Shown here piece by piece: positions 42,868 through 50,917 of a stretch of 64,000 nucleotides of DNA. This stretch comes from CAJCIY01 sp964245825. Its GTDB lineage: Bacteria; Actinomycetota; Actinomycetes; Mycobacteriales; CAJCIY01. Numbering within the stretch: position 1 is the first letter of the stretch; each line of letters opens with the position of its first letter. The position numbers and the translations under genes are program-made. Where the stretch lies: assembly GCA_964245825.1 (NCBI GenBank), contig CAXTNT010000001.1, positions 186,001 through 250,000 on the forward strand, written 5' to 3'. Below the pieces are notes generated by a model, which was not told the origin of the DNA, ran no database searches, and saw nothing but the letters and a program-made list of their open reading frames with translations.

Positions 42868-43119
42868 GTGGCAAACACCCTGAGCACGATGCCCAGCACG
42901 ACGCTCAGCACGACGCTCAGCACCACGCGGGGCACCCGGCTGTCTTCGGCCCGTCCGCAGGCCGCGGCGGCCAGCACGTTCGGCACGTTCGGCACGGCCC
43001 ACACCGCCATGGCGACTGCCATGACGGCCGACGTCTTCGGCGTGGCGTTCGCCGGCAAGCCGGCCGCCCGCATCGACGACGTCCAGGGGAACCGACCTCG
43101 AGGGCCCGCTCCGGTATGA
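42868..43119 (+). CDS. leader peptide of the whiB7 attenuator
   Basis: An 83-codon Ser/Thr-rich reading frame starting at GTG 42868 behind a very strong AGGAGG (42854-42859). Four 12-bp repeats (42883-42930) encode STMP, STTL, STTL and STTR. No domain is visible. It ends 19 bases before the terminator stem, and codons near its end (CGA CCT CGA GGG) overlap the proposed antiterminator arm. In mycobacteria and Streptomyces, whiB7/wblC induction by ribosome-targeting antibiotics depends on such an upstream frame. Its role here is inferred from this layout; the peptide itself may have no function. Confidence 0.6.
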   Translation: MANTLSTMPSTTLSTTLSTTRGTRLSSARPQAAAASTFGTFGTAHTAMATAMTADVFGVAFAGKPAARIDDVQGNRPRGPAPV

Positions 43120-43144
43120 ACTACCGGCGCAAGGCCTCGAGGCC
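43096..43144 (+). promoter_or_regulatory. proposed antiterminator of whiB7
   Basis: CCTCGAGG at 43096-43103, inside the leader ORF, can pair with CCTCGAGG at 43135-43142; with a bulged G43104 the helix extends to GGCCTCGAGG (43133-43142). This would occupy the left arm of the terminator. GGCCTCGAGGCC (43133-43144) is also a perfect 12-base palindrome. A ribosome reading to the leader stop would cover the first partner and let the terminator form; a ribosome held earlier would favour antitermination. Confidence 0.5.
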
Positions 43145-43181
43145 GCGGATCCCCGACAGGGAGTCCGCGGCCTCTTTGTTT
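43139..43181 (+). terminator. intrinsic terminator upstream of whiB7
   Basis: GAGGCCGCGGA (43139-43149) and TCCGCGGCCTC (43164-43174) form a perfect 11-bp GC-rich stem with a 14-base loop, followed at once by TTTGTTT (43175-43181). This is the best factor-independent terminator in the window, and it lies between the leader ORF and whiB7 rather than after a gene, so it is most likely a conditional attenuator. Confidence 0.85.
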
Positions 43182-43269
43182 GTCCGCACCGATCGACCGG
43201 AGCGAGGGCCACGAGCCCGAGCACCGGAAGCACGACCCGAGATCACGACCCACGAGGAGGTGACCCACC

Positions 43270-43677
43270 GTGACGCTCGAGGCGACCTGCCGACCCGACC
43301 AGATCCGGGACGCGCAGGTCATCCCCTGTCCGCAGCAGACCGCGACCGATGTCCTGTCCGAGCCCGCCTTCGACTGTGTCGAGGACGCGCTGGTGGCCGG
43401 ACTGGTGCTGCCCTGCCAGGACCACGACCCGGACCTGTTCTTCGCCGAGTCGCCGGTCGAGGTGGAGCGCGCCAAGGCGCTCTGCGTCGACTGCCCGGTC
43501 AAGGCGCTCTGCCTCGCCGCCGCCCTTACGCGGCGTGAGCCGTGGGGCGTCTGGGGTGGTGAGTGGTTCGCCGCCGGTGAGGCGGTGGGCCGCAAGCGCC
43601 CCCGGGGCCGTCCCCGCAAGGACGGCTCGATCGGCCCGCGTCCGGTCTCCCCCCGGCGCAAGGAGGTGGCTGCATGA
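43270..43677 (+). CDS. whiB7: transcriptional regulator WhiB7
   Basis: A 135-residue WhiB-family Fe-S regulator of intrinsic antibiotic resistance. Four cluster Cys are present (FDCVEDAL; LPCQDHDPDLFF; LCVDCPVKALC). EPWGVWGGEWF is the sigma-factor-binding G(V/I)WGG turn, and the RGRPRKDG AT-hook near residues 111-118 is specific to WhiB7. It activates resistance and redox genes with the primary sigma factor. GTG 43270 follows AGGAGG (43255-43260); this ribosome site is almost identical to that of the leader ORF. Expression is probably controlled by attenuation. Confidence 0.95.
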   Translation: MTLEATCRPDQIRDAQVIPCPQQTATDVLSEPAFDCVEDALVAGLVLPCQDHDPDLFFAESPVEVERAKALCVDCPVKALCLAAALTRREPWGVWGGEWFAAGEAVGRKRPRGRPRKDGSIGPRPVSPRRKEVAA

Positions 43678-43727
43678 CCGCACCCGCCACGACCCACGAA
43701 ACCCACGATCACGTCAGGAGCACAGAG

Positions 43728-43904
43728 ATGTATCTCGCCTCGCACCAGCTCGCTCGCGAGCACATGCGCGGGCTGCGCGACGAGGCCGAGCGGGCGAACG
43801 TCGCCCGCACGGTCCGCGTCGCGCAGCGCCTCGACCGCAAGGCACGGCGCGCCGTGCTGCGCGCGTCCCGCGCCCAGGCGGACCTCCGGTCGCTGTCCCT
43901 CTAG
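43728..43904 (+). CDS. small basic hypothetical protein downstream of whiB7
   Basis: A 58-residue, Arg/Ala-rich, probably wholly helical protein (LAREHMRGLRDEAERANVAR). ATG 43728 follows AGGAG (43716-43720) by seven bases. A longer version would start at 43674, overlapping the whiB7 stop as ATGA. It is followed by a strong hairpin, so it may be the last gene of the whiB7 transcript. No known family. Confidence 0.5.
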   Translation: MYLASHQLAREHMRGLRDEAERANVARTVRVAQRLDRKARRAVLRASRAQADLRSLSL

Positions 43905-43940
43905 CGACCGCGTCCCCGGTCGCGCATCGCGACCGCGTCC

Positions 43941-43972
43941 CACGATGCCCCCGTCCGACCCGGCGGGGGCAT
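43941..43972 (+). terminator. terminator hairpin after the whiB7 transcript
   Basis: CGATGCCCCC (43941-43950) and GGGGGCATCG (43963-43972) form a perfect 10-bp stem with a 12-base loop. No T-run follows. A smaller hairpin, GCGACCG...CGGTCGC, precedes it near 43904-43925. Confidence 0.65.
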
Positions 43973-43998
43973 CGCGGCGTCCGGGGCCGCGGGTGTCG

Positions 43999-44004
43999 TA
44001 GCGT
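43999..44004 (+). promoter_or_regulatory. -10 element for leaderless phosphodiesterase gene
   Basis: TAGCGT is followed by seven bases and GTG 44012. Confidence 0.45.
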
Positions 44005-44011
44005 CGGAACC

Positions 44012-45487
44012 GTGCCACTGCCGGACCGTGTCTTCGCCACCGTCGCCACCAGCGGCGCGTCCGACCTCCGGCGTGCGCTCGAGGTGCTGCTCGACCCGGC
44101 GCTCGCGCACATCGTCGAGATGGTGGCCTGGCGGTCGGCGGCGGACGCGCTGACCGTCGCCAACTCCGCCGGCTCGGCCCGGTTACGGGCCGACGGGCAT
44201 GACGTGGTGGCGGGCGCCGACCCGCTGGCCCGGCAGGACCCGCTCGCTTTCGGGGGGGTGGCCACCGAGCGCGCCGATCCGCACCCGTCGGCGGCCCGCA
44301 ACCACTACCCGTTCGCGGCCGCGCGGTTGTGGTCGGCGTTCGCCGACGCCGACCGCGCACCGGACATCGCCGTCGTACACACCGACGCCCATCACTGGCC
44401 CGAGCGTGGCGGTCACCTGGGCGAGCACGGCTCGCTCGGCGTCCTGCAGTCGCGGGCCCCGCTCATCCTGGCTGGCCCGGGCGTCAACTCGCGCGGCCTG
44501 CTCGCCCAGGCGGCCCGGATGGTCGACATCGCGCCGACGCTGCTCGCCCTCACCGGTCTGCCCGTGCCCGAGGGCCTCGACGGCCGGGCGCTCGTCAACC
44601 CGGGATCAGACCAGAGTGGCTGCGCCGCAAGGGTTCTCGGCCTGCTCTGGGACGGCGCCAATGCCTCAGCCGTGTACGAGGGCGCCGCGACCGGACTGCT
44701 GGCGAACGTCGCACGGCTGCTCGAACGAGGGTGCGCGTACGCCGGGGGAGCGGTCTCCGAGTTCCCGAGCGTCACGCTGGTCAACCACACCAGCGCGCTG
44801 ACCGCCGTCGGCCCGGGACGGCACGGCATCGTGCACAACGCCTTCTACGACCGCGCGTTCGGCCGGACGGTCGTGGCCAACGACCGGAGCACCTGGCACA
44901 CGGCGTGTGACCTGCTGCGCCCCGGTGTTCGTACGCTGTGGGAGATGGCCGGCGACGTCGGCACCGCGTGCGTCAACGAGCCGATCGACCGCGGCGCGGG
45001 GTACTCGACCTTCGGGCTCGTCCGCGCCGCCGGGACCGCGGACGGCGCCCGCTCGCTGGGCGGTGCCCTGCCCACGGCAGAGGGTGATCCGCAGGCGAGC
45101 GCGGAGTTCCTCGGGCACCGCGACTACGCCTGGTCCACGCAGATCGACGCGCTCGGCCTGACCCAGCTGCTGACCCTGTACGCCGCCGACATCCCGCCGC
45201 GGCTGACCTGGTGGAACACCACCCTCACCGACTCGGCGCACCATGCCGGCGGCGCGCACGCGCCGATCGCCACGGCCGGCCTCGTCGACGCGGACCGCCG
45301 GCTGGGGGTGCTGCTCGACCTGCTGGTGGAGCGGGGCATGTTCGAGGACACCGCGTTCGTGCTGACCGCCGACCACGGCATGGTCGCCGCCGACCCGGAC
45401 TGCCGGGGCGACTGGGATGAGGCCCTCGCCGCGGCGGGGGTCGCAATCCGGGACGAAGCCTACGGATTCCTCTACTTGGGCGTCTGA
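44012..45487 (+). CDS. alkaline phosphatase superfamily phosphodiesterase with duplicated/permuted halves
   Basis: A 491-residue protein of the alkaline phosphatase superfamily (nucleotide pyrophosphatase type). The order is unusual. Residues 1-195 look like the C-terminal half of a phosphatase (VHTDAHHWPERGGHLGEHGS, SRAPLILAGPGV, VDIAPTLLALTGLPVPEGLD). Residues 240-490 then contain a nucleophile region (FPSVTLVNHTSALTA, PGRHGIVHNAFYDRA) and a metal site (VLTADHGMVAADP). It would hydrolyse phosphate or sulfate esters; no signal peptide is seen. GTG 44012 follows TAGCGT by seven bases. The substrate is unknown. Confidence 0.75.
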   Translation: MPLPDRVFATVATSGASDLRRALEVLLDPALAHIVEMVAWRSAADALTVANSAGSARLRADGHDVVAGADPLARQDPLAFGGVATERADPHPSAARNHYPFAAARLWSAFADADRAPDIAVVHTDAHHWPERGGHLGEHGSLGVLQSRAPLILAGPGVNSRGLLAQAARMVDIAPTLLALTGLPVPEGLDGRALVNPGSDQSGCAARVLGLLWDGANASAVYEGAATGLLANVARLLERGCAYAGGAVSEFPSVTLVNHTSALTAVGPGRHGIVHNAFYDRAFGRTVVANDRSTWHTACDLLRPGVRTLWEMAGDVGTACVNEPIDRGAGYSTFGLVRAAGTADGARSLGGALPTAEGDPQASAEFLGHRDYAWSTQIDALGLTQLLTLYAADIPPRLTWWNTTLTDSAHHAGGAHAPIATAGLVDADRRLGVLLDLLVERGMFEDTAFVLTADHGMVAADPDCRGDWDEALAAAGVAIRDEAYGFLYLGV

Positions 45488-45563
45488 GACCTGCTCGGTC
45501 GTGGGGCCCGGCCGGATATCAGCTGGGTGTGCCAAAGCCCGACGATCTCGGGACCACCGGGGT

Positions 45564-48500
45564 CTAGTTCCCCTGGGCGAAGGCCCCCAGGCCGCGCGGC
45601 GAACCCAGGCCGGTCGGGCCGTCGTAACCGGGCACGGCGGTGCAGAGGTAGTCCCCGCCGCAGCCGCCGTTCGAGCCGCCGACCACGTCGTACAGTGACG
45701 AGCTGTGCGCGTAGATGCCGCCGGCCCCCGTCACACCTGCGGTGGTCCCGGCCAGGCCGTACATCCCGGCGATGAGCGGGGAGGAGACGCTGGTGCCGCC
45801 GAACACCAGCCAGTCGGTGGAATAGCCGGTGTCGTAGCTGTCGCGAACCGCGACGCCGGTGTCCGGGTCGGCGACGGCCGAGATGTCCGAGACGGTCCGC
45901 CCGGGGCAGTGCGTGTCGGTCTGCCACGCCGGCTTGTGGACGTACGCACTGCATCCGCTGCCTGCTCCGCTCCAGGCAGTCTCGGCGTAGGCGCCGCTGC
46001 GCTTCTGGACCAGGGCGGTCCCCCCGACGGCGATCGTCGTGGTCAGGGTGGCCGGGAACTGCGCCGGGCCGAAGCCGTAGTCGCCGCTGCTCGCGGTGAC
46101 TGCCACGCCGGGATGGTCGTAGTACGCCGAGTACTTGTGCATCCCGCCCCACTCGTTGGTGCTGTAGCTGTTGCTCACCGACACGGCGCCCAGCCGGACT
46201 GCCGTGTCCACCGCGGCGCCCAGGTTCGCGAAGGTCGGGTCGTCGGCCTGGACCAGCAGGATCTTGCAGTCCGGACAGCTTGCCGAGACCATGTCGAGGT
46301 CCAGCGAGGTCTCCTCGGCCCAGCCGCCGTCCGGGGCGGGCAGCGTGGATCCGCCGCGCTCGTCGACGATGCGCAGGCAGCCGCTGGCGGTGGTGCAGGC
46401 CCGCAGGCCGAAGGTCTTGCGATAGACGGCGAGATCCTTGGCCGCGTTCGGGTCCCCGTAGGCGTCGACGATCCCGACCGTGCGGCCCGCACCCCCGGTC
46501 GTGGGCAGGTGGTAGGCCGCTTGCAGGTCTGCGGGGTGGAAGCCAGCCGGCCCGACGCCGGCCGCGTTCGCGGTGAGCCCGCCCGCACCGGGCTTTGCGA
46601 TGAGTGCGTCGCAGTGCGCCCAGCCGGCGTGGGCCGCAGTCGCGCACCCGGCGGCCGTGGCGGTGCCGTTGTGCGCTGTGGACACGGCGGGAGCCGAGCT
46701 GGGCGCGGGCGCGCCGAGCCGGTATGCCTTGGTGATGGTCTGCGTCACGCTGGCGGAGGCGGTGCCTGCCACGACCTTGAGTGACACGAAGCCGGACTTC
46801 CCGGGTGCGACGTAGCTGACCGTACTGGTAGCCCCGGCCCGTTGCACGGTGGTCGGCACCCAGCTCGTCCCTCCGTCGTAGGAGACCGACACGGCCAAGT
46901 CCTTCACCTTGCTGACGGTGCGGCCCAGTGGGTCCACCAGGGTCAGGCCGAGCGTGGTGGGACCGGCCGGCGCGGTGCCGGTCAGGTCGACGGGCAGATC
47001 CCAGACCGGACGCAGCAGGGAGAACACCGAGCAGTCGGTGCGCGTGCCGTCGGCGCAGACTTCACCGGCCGGGACGTCGCTGCCGGTGGACGCCGCAGAC
47101 TGCACGGTCCACACCGTGTTCGTGGCAGTGGACAGCTTGAAGCCGTCACCGACCCGCTCCGTGGACAGCTGGAGCACATACGTTCCCGCCGACCCGGGGA
47201 GCTTTGTCTGCGCAAACATGTACGGCTCGTCGGCCAGGGTCTTGCCGTTTCGCGAGACCGTGAACTCCCTGGACTCGTGGAGGCCGGGCACGTGGCGGTC
47301 GTCGTACCCGGCGTGACCGGCCGCGTCGCCGAAGTCAGCCCAGCTGACGGTGAGGGTGTTGCCCTGTCGGCAGGCCGAGCAGAAGTTACCGGGGTAGGGC
47401 GTCGCCGTCGACGGCTGACCGAGCCAGCTCACGGTGGCGTCCTCGCCTGCTGTATAGACGTGGTAGCCGTCGGTGTAGCCGCCCACGAAGTCGTCCGGGT
47501 CGGCCACAACTGACTGGCTCCAGGTGATGTTGGGGTCACCAAGGACATATTCGGTGCGCCGGGCCGGGGCTGTGATCGGGAGCAGCGCGCGGACGACCAC
47601 GAAGGAGAAGGGGCCAAAAGAGCTTCGACACTCCAGCACCGTGCGGGTGCCGCCGTCGCTGGCATAGGAGGCTGCGACGGTGGCGAAGCTGCTCTGGCCT
47701 GGTGAATAGGTTTGGTCCGCCGGCACCGGCTCCGATGCCGGCGAGAACTCGTCGACGTCGTAGAGATAATCGGGGCCAACCGCCCGGAAATAGTCGTCCG
47801 ACACATATTCGCCGACACTTACCGGTGACGTGGTCGGCTGGATGAGCGTCTTGGCGAAGTCGCCGATGCCGAAGCCGCTGATGTGCCCGGCCGGGTCGGT
47901 GCGGGTGATGGTGAGTTCCTCGTCGGCCACAGTGGCCGCCTTCGGAGTCACCAGAGCGGGCTGGACGGTGGCGTTCCGAGCATCGAGGGTGCCCGTCTGA
48001 CCCTGCCCCGTGACCGCGAATTGCGAGATGGTCGGCACGGACAGGACGGAGCGCTGAGCCGAACCCGAAAAGAAGAACCCGATGGCGAAGTAGTTGCCGA
48101 CGGGCAGGCTGAACTTCGCGACGCCGCGGTAGAAGCTCTGCCCGCCGTCGTAGGCGGTCTCGTCGTCCACGTTGACCACGAAGGCGTAGGCGCTGTTGGC
48201 CCCGGCCTCGTGGCCGTGCACATTGATCCCCTTCAGCGTGAAGGTGTACTGCTGGTAATCCGGGTGCACCGCCGCGGGCGCCTTGCTGAACCCGGCCAGC
48301 GCGGACACGTCGAACTGGGCGAGGGCATAGGTGCCGCCGATCTGGCGCAGGGCTGACACCGGGATGACGTACGTCGCCCCGCCGAAGGCGGCAGTCACGA
48401 CTGGCGTTGCAGCGCCGTGGGCGGCCGGTTCGACCGAGGCCGTGACGTGCCGGCCGTCGTTGGACACCAGCACCTTCTGGCCGGTCGGGAGGGTCACGGC

Positions 48501-48671
48501 GACCGGTGCAACCGGGCGGCTTACCGCGGAGGCTGCGGTCGCCTGTTGGCCGGCCTGCGCGGTGGCGGTGAAGCCCAACGGGGTCAACACGGCTGCCGCG
48601 GTGAGCGCCAGGGTCGCGGACACCGCGGCGATGCGACGCGGCGGACGGAACTGTGTATGCCGACGGCGCAC
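45564..48671 (-). CDS. secreted S53 (sedolisin) peptidase with long N-terminal extension
   Basis: A roughly 1035-residue exported acid serine peptidase. A basic N-terminus and hydrophobic stretch ending TATAQA form a signal peptide of about 40 residues. The catalytic domain is in the last 330 residues: GRTVGIVDAYGDPNAAKDL, then EETSLDLDM with the Glu-x3-Asp pair, VAVTASSGDYGFG, and FGGTSVSSPLIAGMYGL with the nucleophile Ser; GYDGPTGLGSP fits the calcium site. About 650 residues between signal and protease are Thr/Val-rich and do not look like the usual S53 propeptide. GTG 48671 follows AAGGA; a TTG at 48689 is also possible. Confidence 0.85.
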   Translation of the reverse strand: MRRRHTQFRPPRRIAAVSATLALTAAAVLTPLGFTATAQAGQQATAASAVSRPVAPVAVTLPTGQKVLVSNDGRHVTASVEPAAHGAATPVVTAAFGGATYVIPVSALRQIGGTYALAQFDVSALAGFSKAPAAVHPDYQQYTFTLKGINVHGHEAGANSAYAFVVNVDDETAYDGGQSFYRGVAKFSLPVGNYFAIGFFFSGSAQRSVLSVPTISQFAVTGQGQTGTLDARNATVQPALVTPKAATVADEELTITRTDPAGHISGFGIGDFAKTLIQPTTSPVSVGEYVSDDYFRAVGPDYLYDVDEFSPASEPVPADQTYSPGQSSFATVAASYASDGGTRTVLECRSSFGPFSFVVVRALLPITAPARRTEYVLGDPNITWSQSVVADPDDFVGGYTDGYHVYTAGEDATVSWLGQPSTATPYPGNFCSACRQGNTLTVSWADFGDAAGHAGYDDRHVPGLHESREFTVSRNGKTLADEPYMFAQTKLPGSAGTYVLQLSTERVGDGFKLSTATNTVWTVQSAASTGSDVPAGEVCADGTRTDCSVFSLLRPVWDLPVDLTGTAPAGPTTLGLTLVDPLGRTVSKVKDLAVSVSYDGGTSWVPTTVQRAGATSTVSYVAPGKSGFVSLKVVAGTASASVTQTITKAYRLGAPAPSSAPAVSTAHNGTATAAGCATAAHAGWAHCDALIAKPGAGGLTANAAGVGPAGFHPADLQAAYHLPTTGGAGRTVGIVDAYGDPNAAKDLAVYRKTFGLRACTTASGCLRIVDERGGSTLPAPDGGWAEETSLDLDMVSASCPDCKILLVQADDPTFANLGAAVDTAVRLGAVSVSNSYSTNEWGGMHKYSAYYDHPGVAVTASSGDYGFGPAQFPATLTTTIAVGGTALVQKRSGAYAETAWSGAGSGCSAYVHKPAWQTDTHCPGRTVSDISAVADPDTGVAVRDSYDTGYSTDWLVFGGTSVSSPLIAGMYGLAGTTAGVTGAGGIYAHSSSLYDVVGGSNGGCGGDYLCTAVPGYDGPTGLGSPRGLGAFAQGN

Positions 48672-48718
48672 GGTGGTCCAATCCTTCAATGAGCCGGCCT
48701 GACCACCGGAGTTGTCGC

Positions 48719-48747
48719 AGTATGCATGGAGTTCCGATTCTCAACAA
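48719..48747 (-). promoter_or_regulatory. candidate promoter of the secreted peptidase gene
   Basis: On the minus strand TTGTTG (48742-48747) and CATACT (48719-48724) are separated by exactly 17 bases, close to the main sigma consensus. The surrounding 80 bases are notably AT-rich for this window. The leader to GTG 48671 would be about 40 bases. Confidence 0.5.
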
Positions 48748-48871
48748 CGGCTGGCGACGCAGCGTCGTCATTATCTAAATACCGATGGTCTGCCACATCC
48801 CCGCATTCCTGGGCGTTCCCCCCAGCGACCGCGGCCGGGGGACGTCGCTCCAGGTACGGACGCCCGCTGGC

Positions 48872-48877
48872 TAAGGT
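48872..48877 (+). promoter_or_regulatory. -10 element for leaderless metX
   Basis: TAAGGT is followed by six bases and GTG 48884. Confidence 0.5.
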
Positions 48878-48883
48878 CGAGCC

Positions 48884-50029
48884 GTGGCCGGCTGGGGCGA
48901 GGGCGATCCCGTCGCCGGTCGCCGTTTCATCGAGCTCGGTCCAGTGGACCTGGAGCTCGGCGGCGCGCTACCGGCCGTCCGCGTCGCGTACGAGTCGTGG
49001 GGGGAGCCGGTCCGGGACGCGGGCGGGGGGGTGCGCAACGCCGTGCTCGTCGAGCACGCGCTCACCGGTGACGCGCACGTGGTCGGTCCCGCCAGCCTCG
49101 GGCAGCCGACGCCGGGGTGGTGGTCGGCTGTGGTCGGTCCGGGCGCACCCCTGGACACCGATCGCTGGTACGTGGTGGCGGCCAACGTCCTGGGCGGTTG
49201 CCAGGGCACGACGGGGCCGGGGTCGCCGGCCCCGGACGGCCGCGCGTGGGGTTCGCGCTTCCCCCGCATCACCGTCGGGGACCAGGTCGCCGTCGAGGCT
49301 CGGCTGGCCGACGCGCTCGGTCTCGGCACGTTCGCCGCGGTCATCGGCGGCTCGATGGGCGGCATGCGCTCGCTGGAGTGGGCGGCGTCGCGGCCGGACC
49401 GGGTGGGCTCGGCGCTCGTGCTGGCCGTCGGGGCGGCCGCTACGGCCGACCAGATCGGGACGCAGACAGCGCAGATCCACGCGATCACCGGCGACCCCGG
49501 GTGGGCCGGCGGTGACTTCGACCGCGCCGGCCCCGGCCCGGCGTTCGGGCTCGGACTGGCCCGCCGGCTCGCGCACCTCACCTACCGCTCGGAGCGGGAG
49601 CTGGACCTGCGCTTCGGCCGCGAGCCGCAGGACGGTGAGGACCCCGACGGGGTCGGGCGCTTCGCGGTGCAGTCCTATCTCGACCACCACGCCGCGAAGC
49701 TCGTCCAGCGGTTCGACGCCGGCAGCTACGTCGTGCTGACCGACGCGATGAATAGCTGGGACGTCGGACGTGGGCGCGGTGGGACGGCCGCCGCCCTGCG
49801 TACGTTGACCGTGCCGATCGTGGTCGCGGGCATCGATTCCGACCGGCTCTACCCGCTGCGACTCCAGCGCGAGATCGCCGACCTCGCACCGACCGCCGAG
49901 GACGTCCGCACCATCACCTCGCTGTACGGGCACGACGGCTTCCTGCTGGAGGCCGGTCAGGTGGGTGCGCTGGTGGCCGAGACCCTGGCGCTCAGCGGGT
50001 CGCGTACGCGTAGGAGTAGACCGGCGTGA
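48884..50029 (+). CDS. metX: homoserine O-acetyltransferase
   Basis: A 381-residue alpha/beta-fold acyltransferase that acetylates homoserine with acetyl-CoA for methionine synthesis. AVLVEHALTGDAHVVGP and WYVVAANVLGGCQGTTGP are family blocks; VIGGSMGGMRSLEWAA holds the catalytic Ser, VAGIDSDRLYPLRLQ the Asp, and LYGHDGFLLEA the His. Its usual partner, O-acetylhomoserine sulfhydrylase (metY), is not adjacent. GTG 48884 follows TAAGGT by six bases. Its 3' end overlaps the convergent acetyltransferase gene by 38 bases. Confidence 0.93.
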   Translation: MAGWGEGDPVAGRRFIELGPVDLELGGALPAVRVAYESWGEPVRDAGGGVRNAVLVEHALTGDAHVVGPASLGQPTPGWWSAVVGPGAPLDTDRWYVVAANVLGGCQGTTGPGSPAPDGRAWGSRFPRITVGDQVAVEARLADALGLGTFAAVIGGSMGGMRSLEWAASRPDRVGSALVLAVGAAATADQIGTQTAQIHAITGDPGWAGGDFDRAGPGPAFGLGLARRLAHLTYRSERELDLRFGREPQDGEDPDGVGRFAVQSYLDHHAAKLVQRFDAGSYVVLTDAMNSWDVGRGRGGTAAALRTLTVPIVVAGIDSDRLYPLRLQREIADLAPTAEDVRTITSLYGHDGFLLEAGQVGALVAETLALSGSRTRRSRPA

Positions 50030-50762
50030 GCCCGGCGTAGAGCCGCCGCGCCGCGACGTTGCCGACCTCCACCTGCAGCCACGTCGAGGTCGCCCCCAAC
50101 GCCGCGGCCCACTCGCCGAGCGCCCCGAGCACCCGCCCGCCGTGACCCCGACCGCGGTGGTCGGGCAGCGTGCCCATGGTGAAGATGCCGAGCGACCGGC
50201 CGTCGACGACGCCACGGCCGATGGCAACGGCCGCGCCGCCGGCGTACGCGACGGCATAGGCAGCCGGCTTCGAGATGCGCCCGAGCACGGCCAGGACCGT
50301 CTCCTCGCGTGCGCCGCCGACCTGGTGCGCCGCGGTGACCCGGGCGACGGCCCACCACTGTTCGGACGGCCAGCCCTCCACCTTCACAGCGTGATCGGGC
50401 GCTGCGGTGAGCGGCCCCTCCAGGACCAGCGTCTCGCCCGCCACGGTCCAGCCCTCGAGATGCTCGGCCAGGTCGGGCGGTGCGTTCGCGGGCGACAGCT
50501 GCACTCTCGGGGGCAGGTCCCGCTGGGCGTACCAGACCCGGGTCGCCTCGAGCAGCTGGGCGGTGCTGAGCGTGCACGGGCGGCGCGGCCAGGCGCTGTT
50601 GATGCGGCGGGTCACGCCGCCGCCGGCGCGCAGGACCCAGCCGCCCAGCGATGCCGTCTCCAGGGCGGGCCAGGACCGGGCGGAGAGATCCTCGAGGCGG
50701 CGAACCTCGGCGAGGTCGGCGCCTCCGCCGGCCAGGTGGCCCGCCGGGGTCCACGCATCCAT
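49992..50762 (-). CDS. GNAT family N-acetyltransferase
   Basis: A 256-residue GNAT protein. The C-terminal half holds the acetyl-CoA-binding motif A (GIFTMGTLPDHRGRGHGGRV, about residues 190-209) and the final strand region (VEVGNVAARRLYAGLTPVYS). The N-terminal half (EDLSARSWPALETASLGGWV) is a divergent GNAT-like repeat seen in similar actinobacterial proteins. The acceptor is unknown. ATG 50762 follows GAGGA. The gene overlaps the end of metX in the opposite orientation. Confidence 0.85.
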   Translation of the reverse strand: MDAWTPAGHLAGGGADLAEVRRLEDLSARSWPALETASLGGWVLRAGGGVTRRINSAWPRRPCTLSTAQLLEATRVWYAQRDLPPRVQLSPANAPPDLAEHLEGWTVAGETLVLEGPLTAAPDHAVKVEGWPSEQWWAVARVTAAHQVGGAREETVLAVLGRISKPAAYAVAYAGGAAVAIGRGVVDGRSLGIFTMGTLPDHRGRGHGGRVLGALGEWAAALGATSTWLQVEVGNVAARRLYAGLTPVYSYAYATR

Positions 50763-50794
50763 CGGTGCATCCTCGCGTACGGAGGGCCGGCTCG

Positions 50795-50800
50795 TAGGCT
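50795..50800 (+). promoter_or_regulatory. -10 element before the short frame at 50807
   Basis: TAGGCT is followed by six bases and GTG 50807. It may now serve as the yaaA promoter. Confidence 0.45.
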
Positions 50801-50806
50801 GCCGCG

Positions 50807-50917
50807 GTGGGCGTACGGGTGGAGCGCGACCGTCCGGTCACCCTGGACCGGCCGGACCGGCGCGAGGCCGAGGACCGGGATACTGCGGGCGCCCGGCGGC
50901 ACGGCACCGCGGGATGA
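50807..50917 (+). pseudogene. probable 5' remnant of an enoyl-CoA hydratase gene
   Basis: A 36-codon frame that begins MGVRVERDRPVTLDRPDRRE, which resembles the first strand of crotonase-family proteins (typically a GxVRVERDGPVTTV...LDRPExRNA pattern), then loses similarity and stops. It retains a -10 element six bases upstream. Its TGA overlaps the yaaA start (ATGA), so it may now act as a short coupled leader. It is either a gene fossil or a short leader peptide. Confidence 0.4.

Noticed and set aside
43674..43727. ATGA-coupled longer start of the small gene after whiB7
   Set aside because: The ATG at 43728 has a proper AGGAG seven bases upstream and begins the helical part of the protein; the extra residues are low-complexity Thr/His.
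48690..48883. SAM-type riboswitch upstream of metX
   Set aside because: No recognisable conserved core was seen, and the TAAGGT element six bases before the start indicates a leaderless transcript that leaves no room for one.
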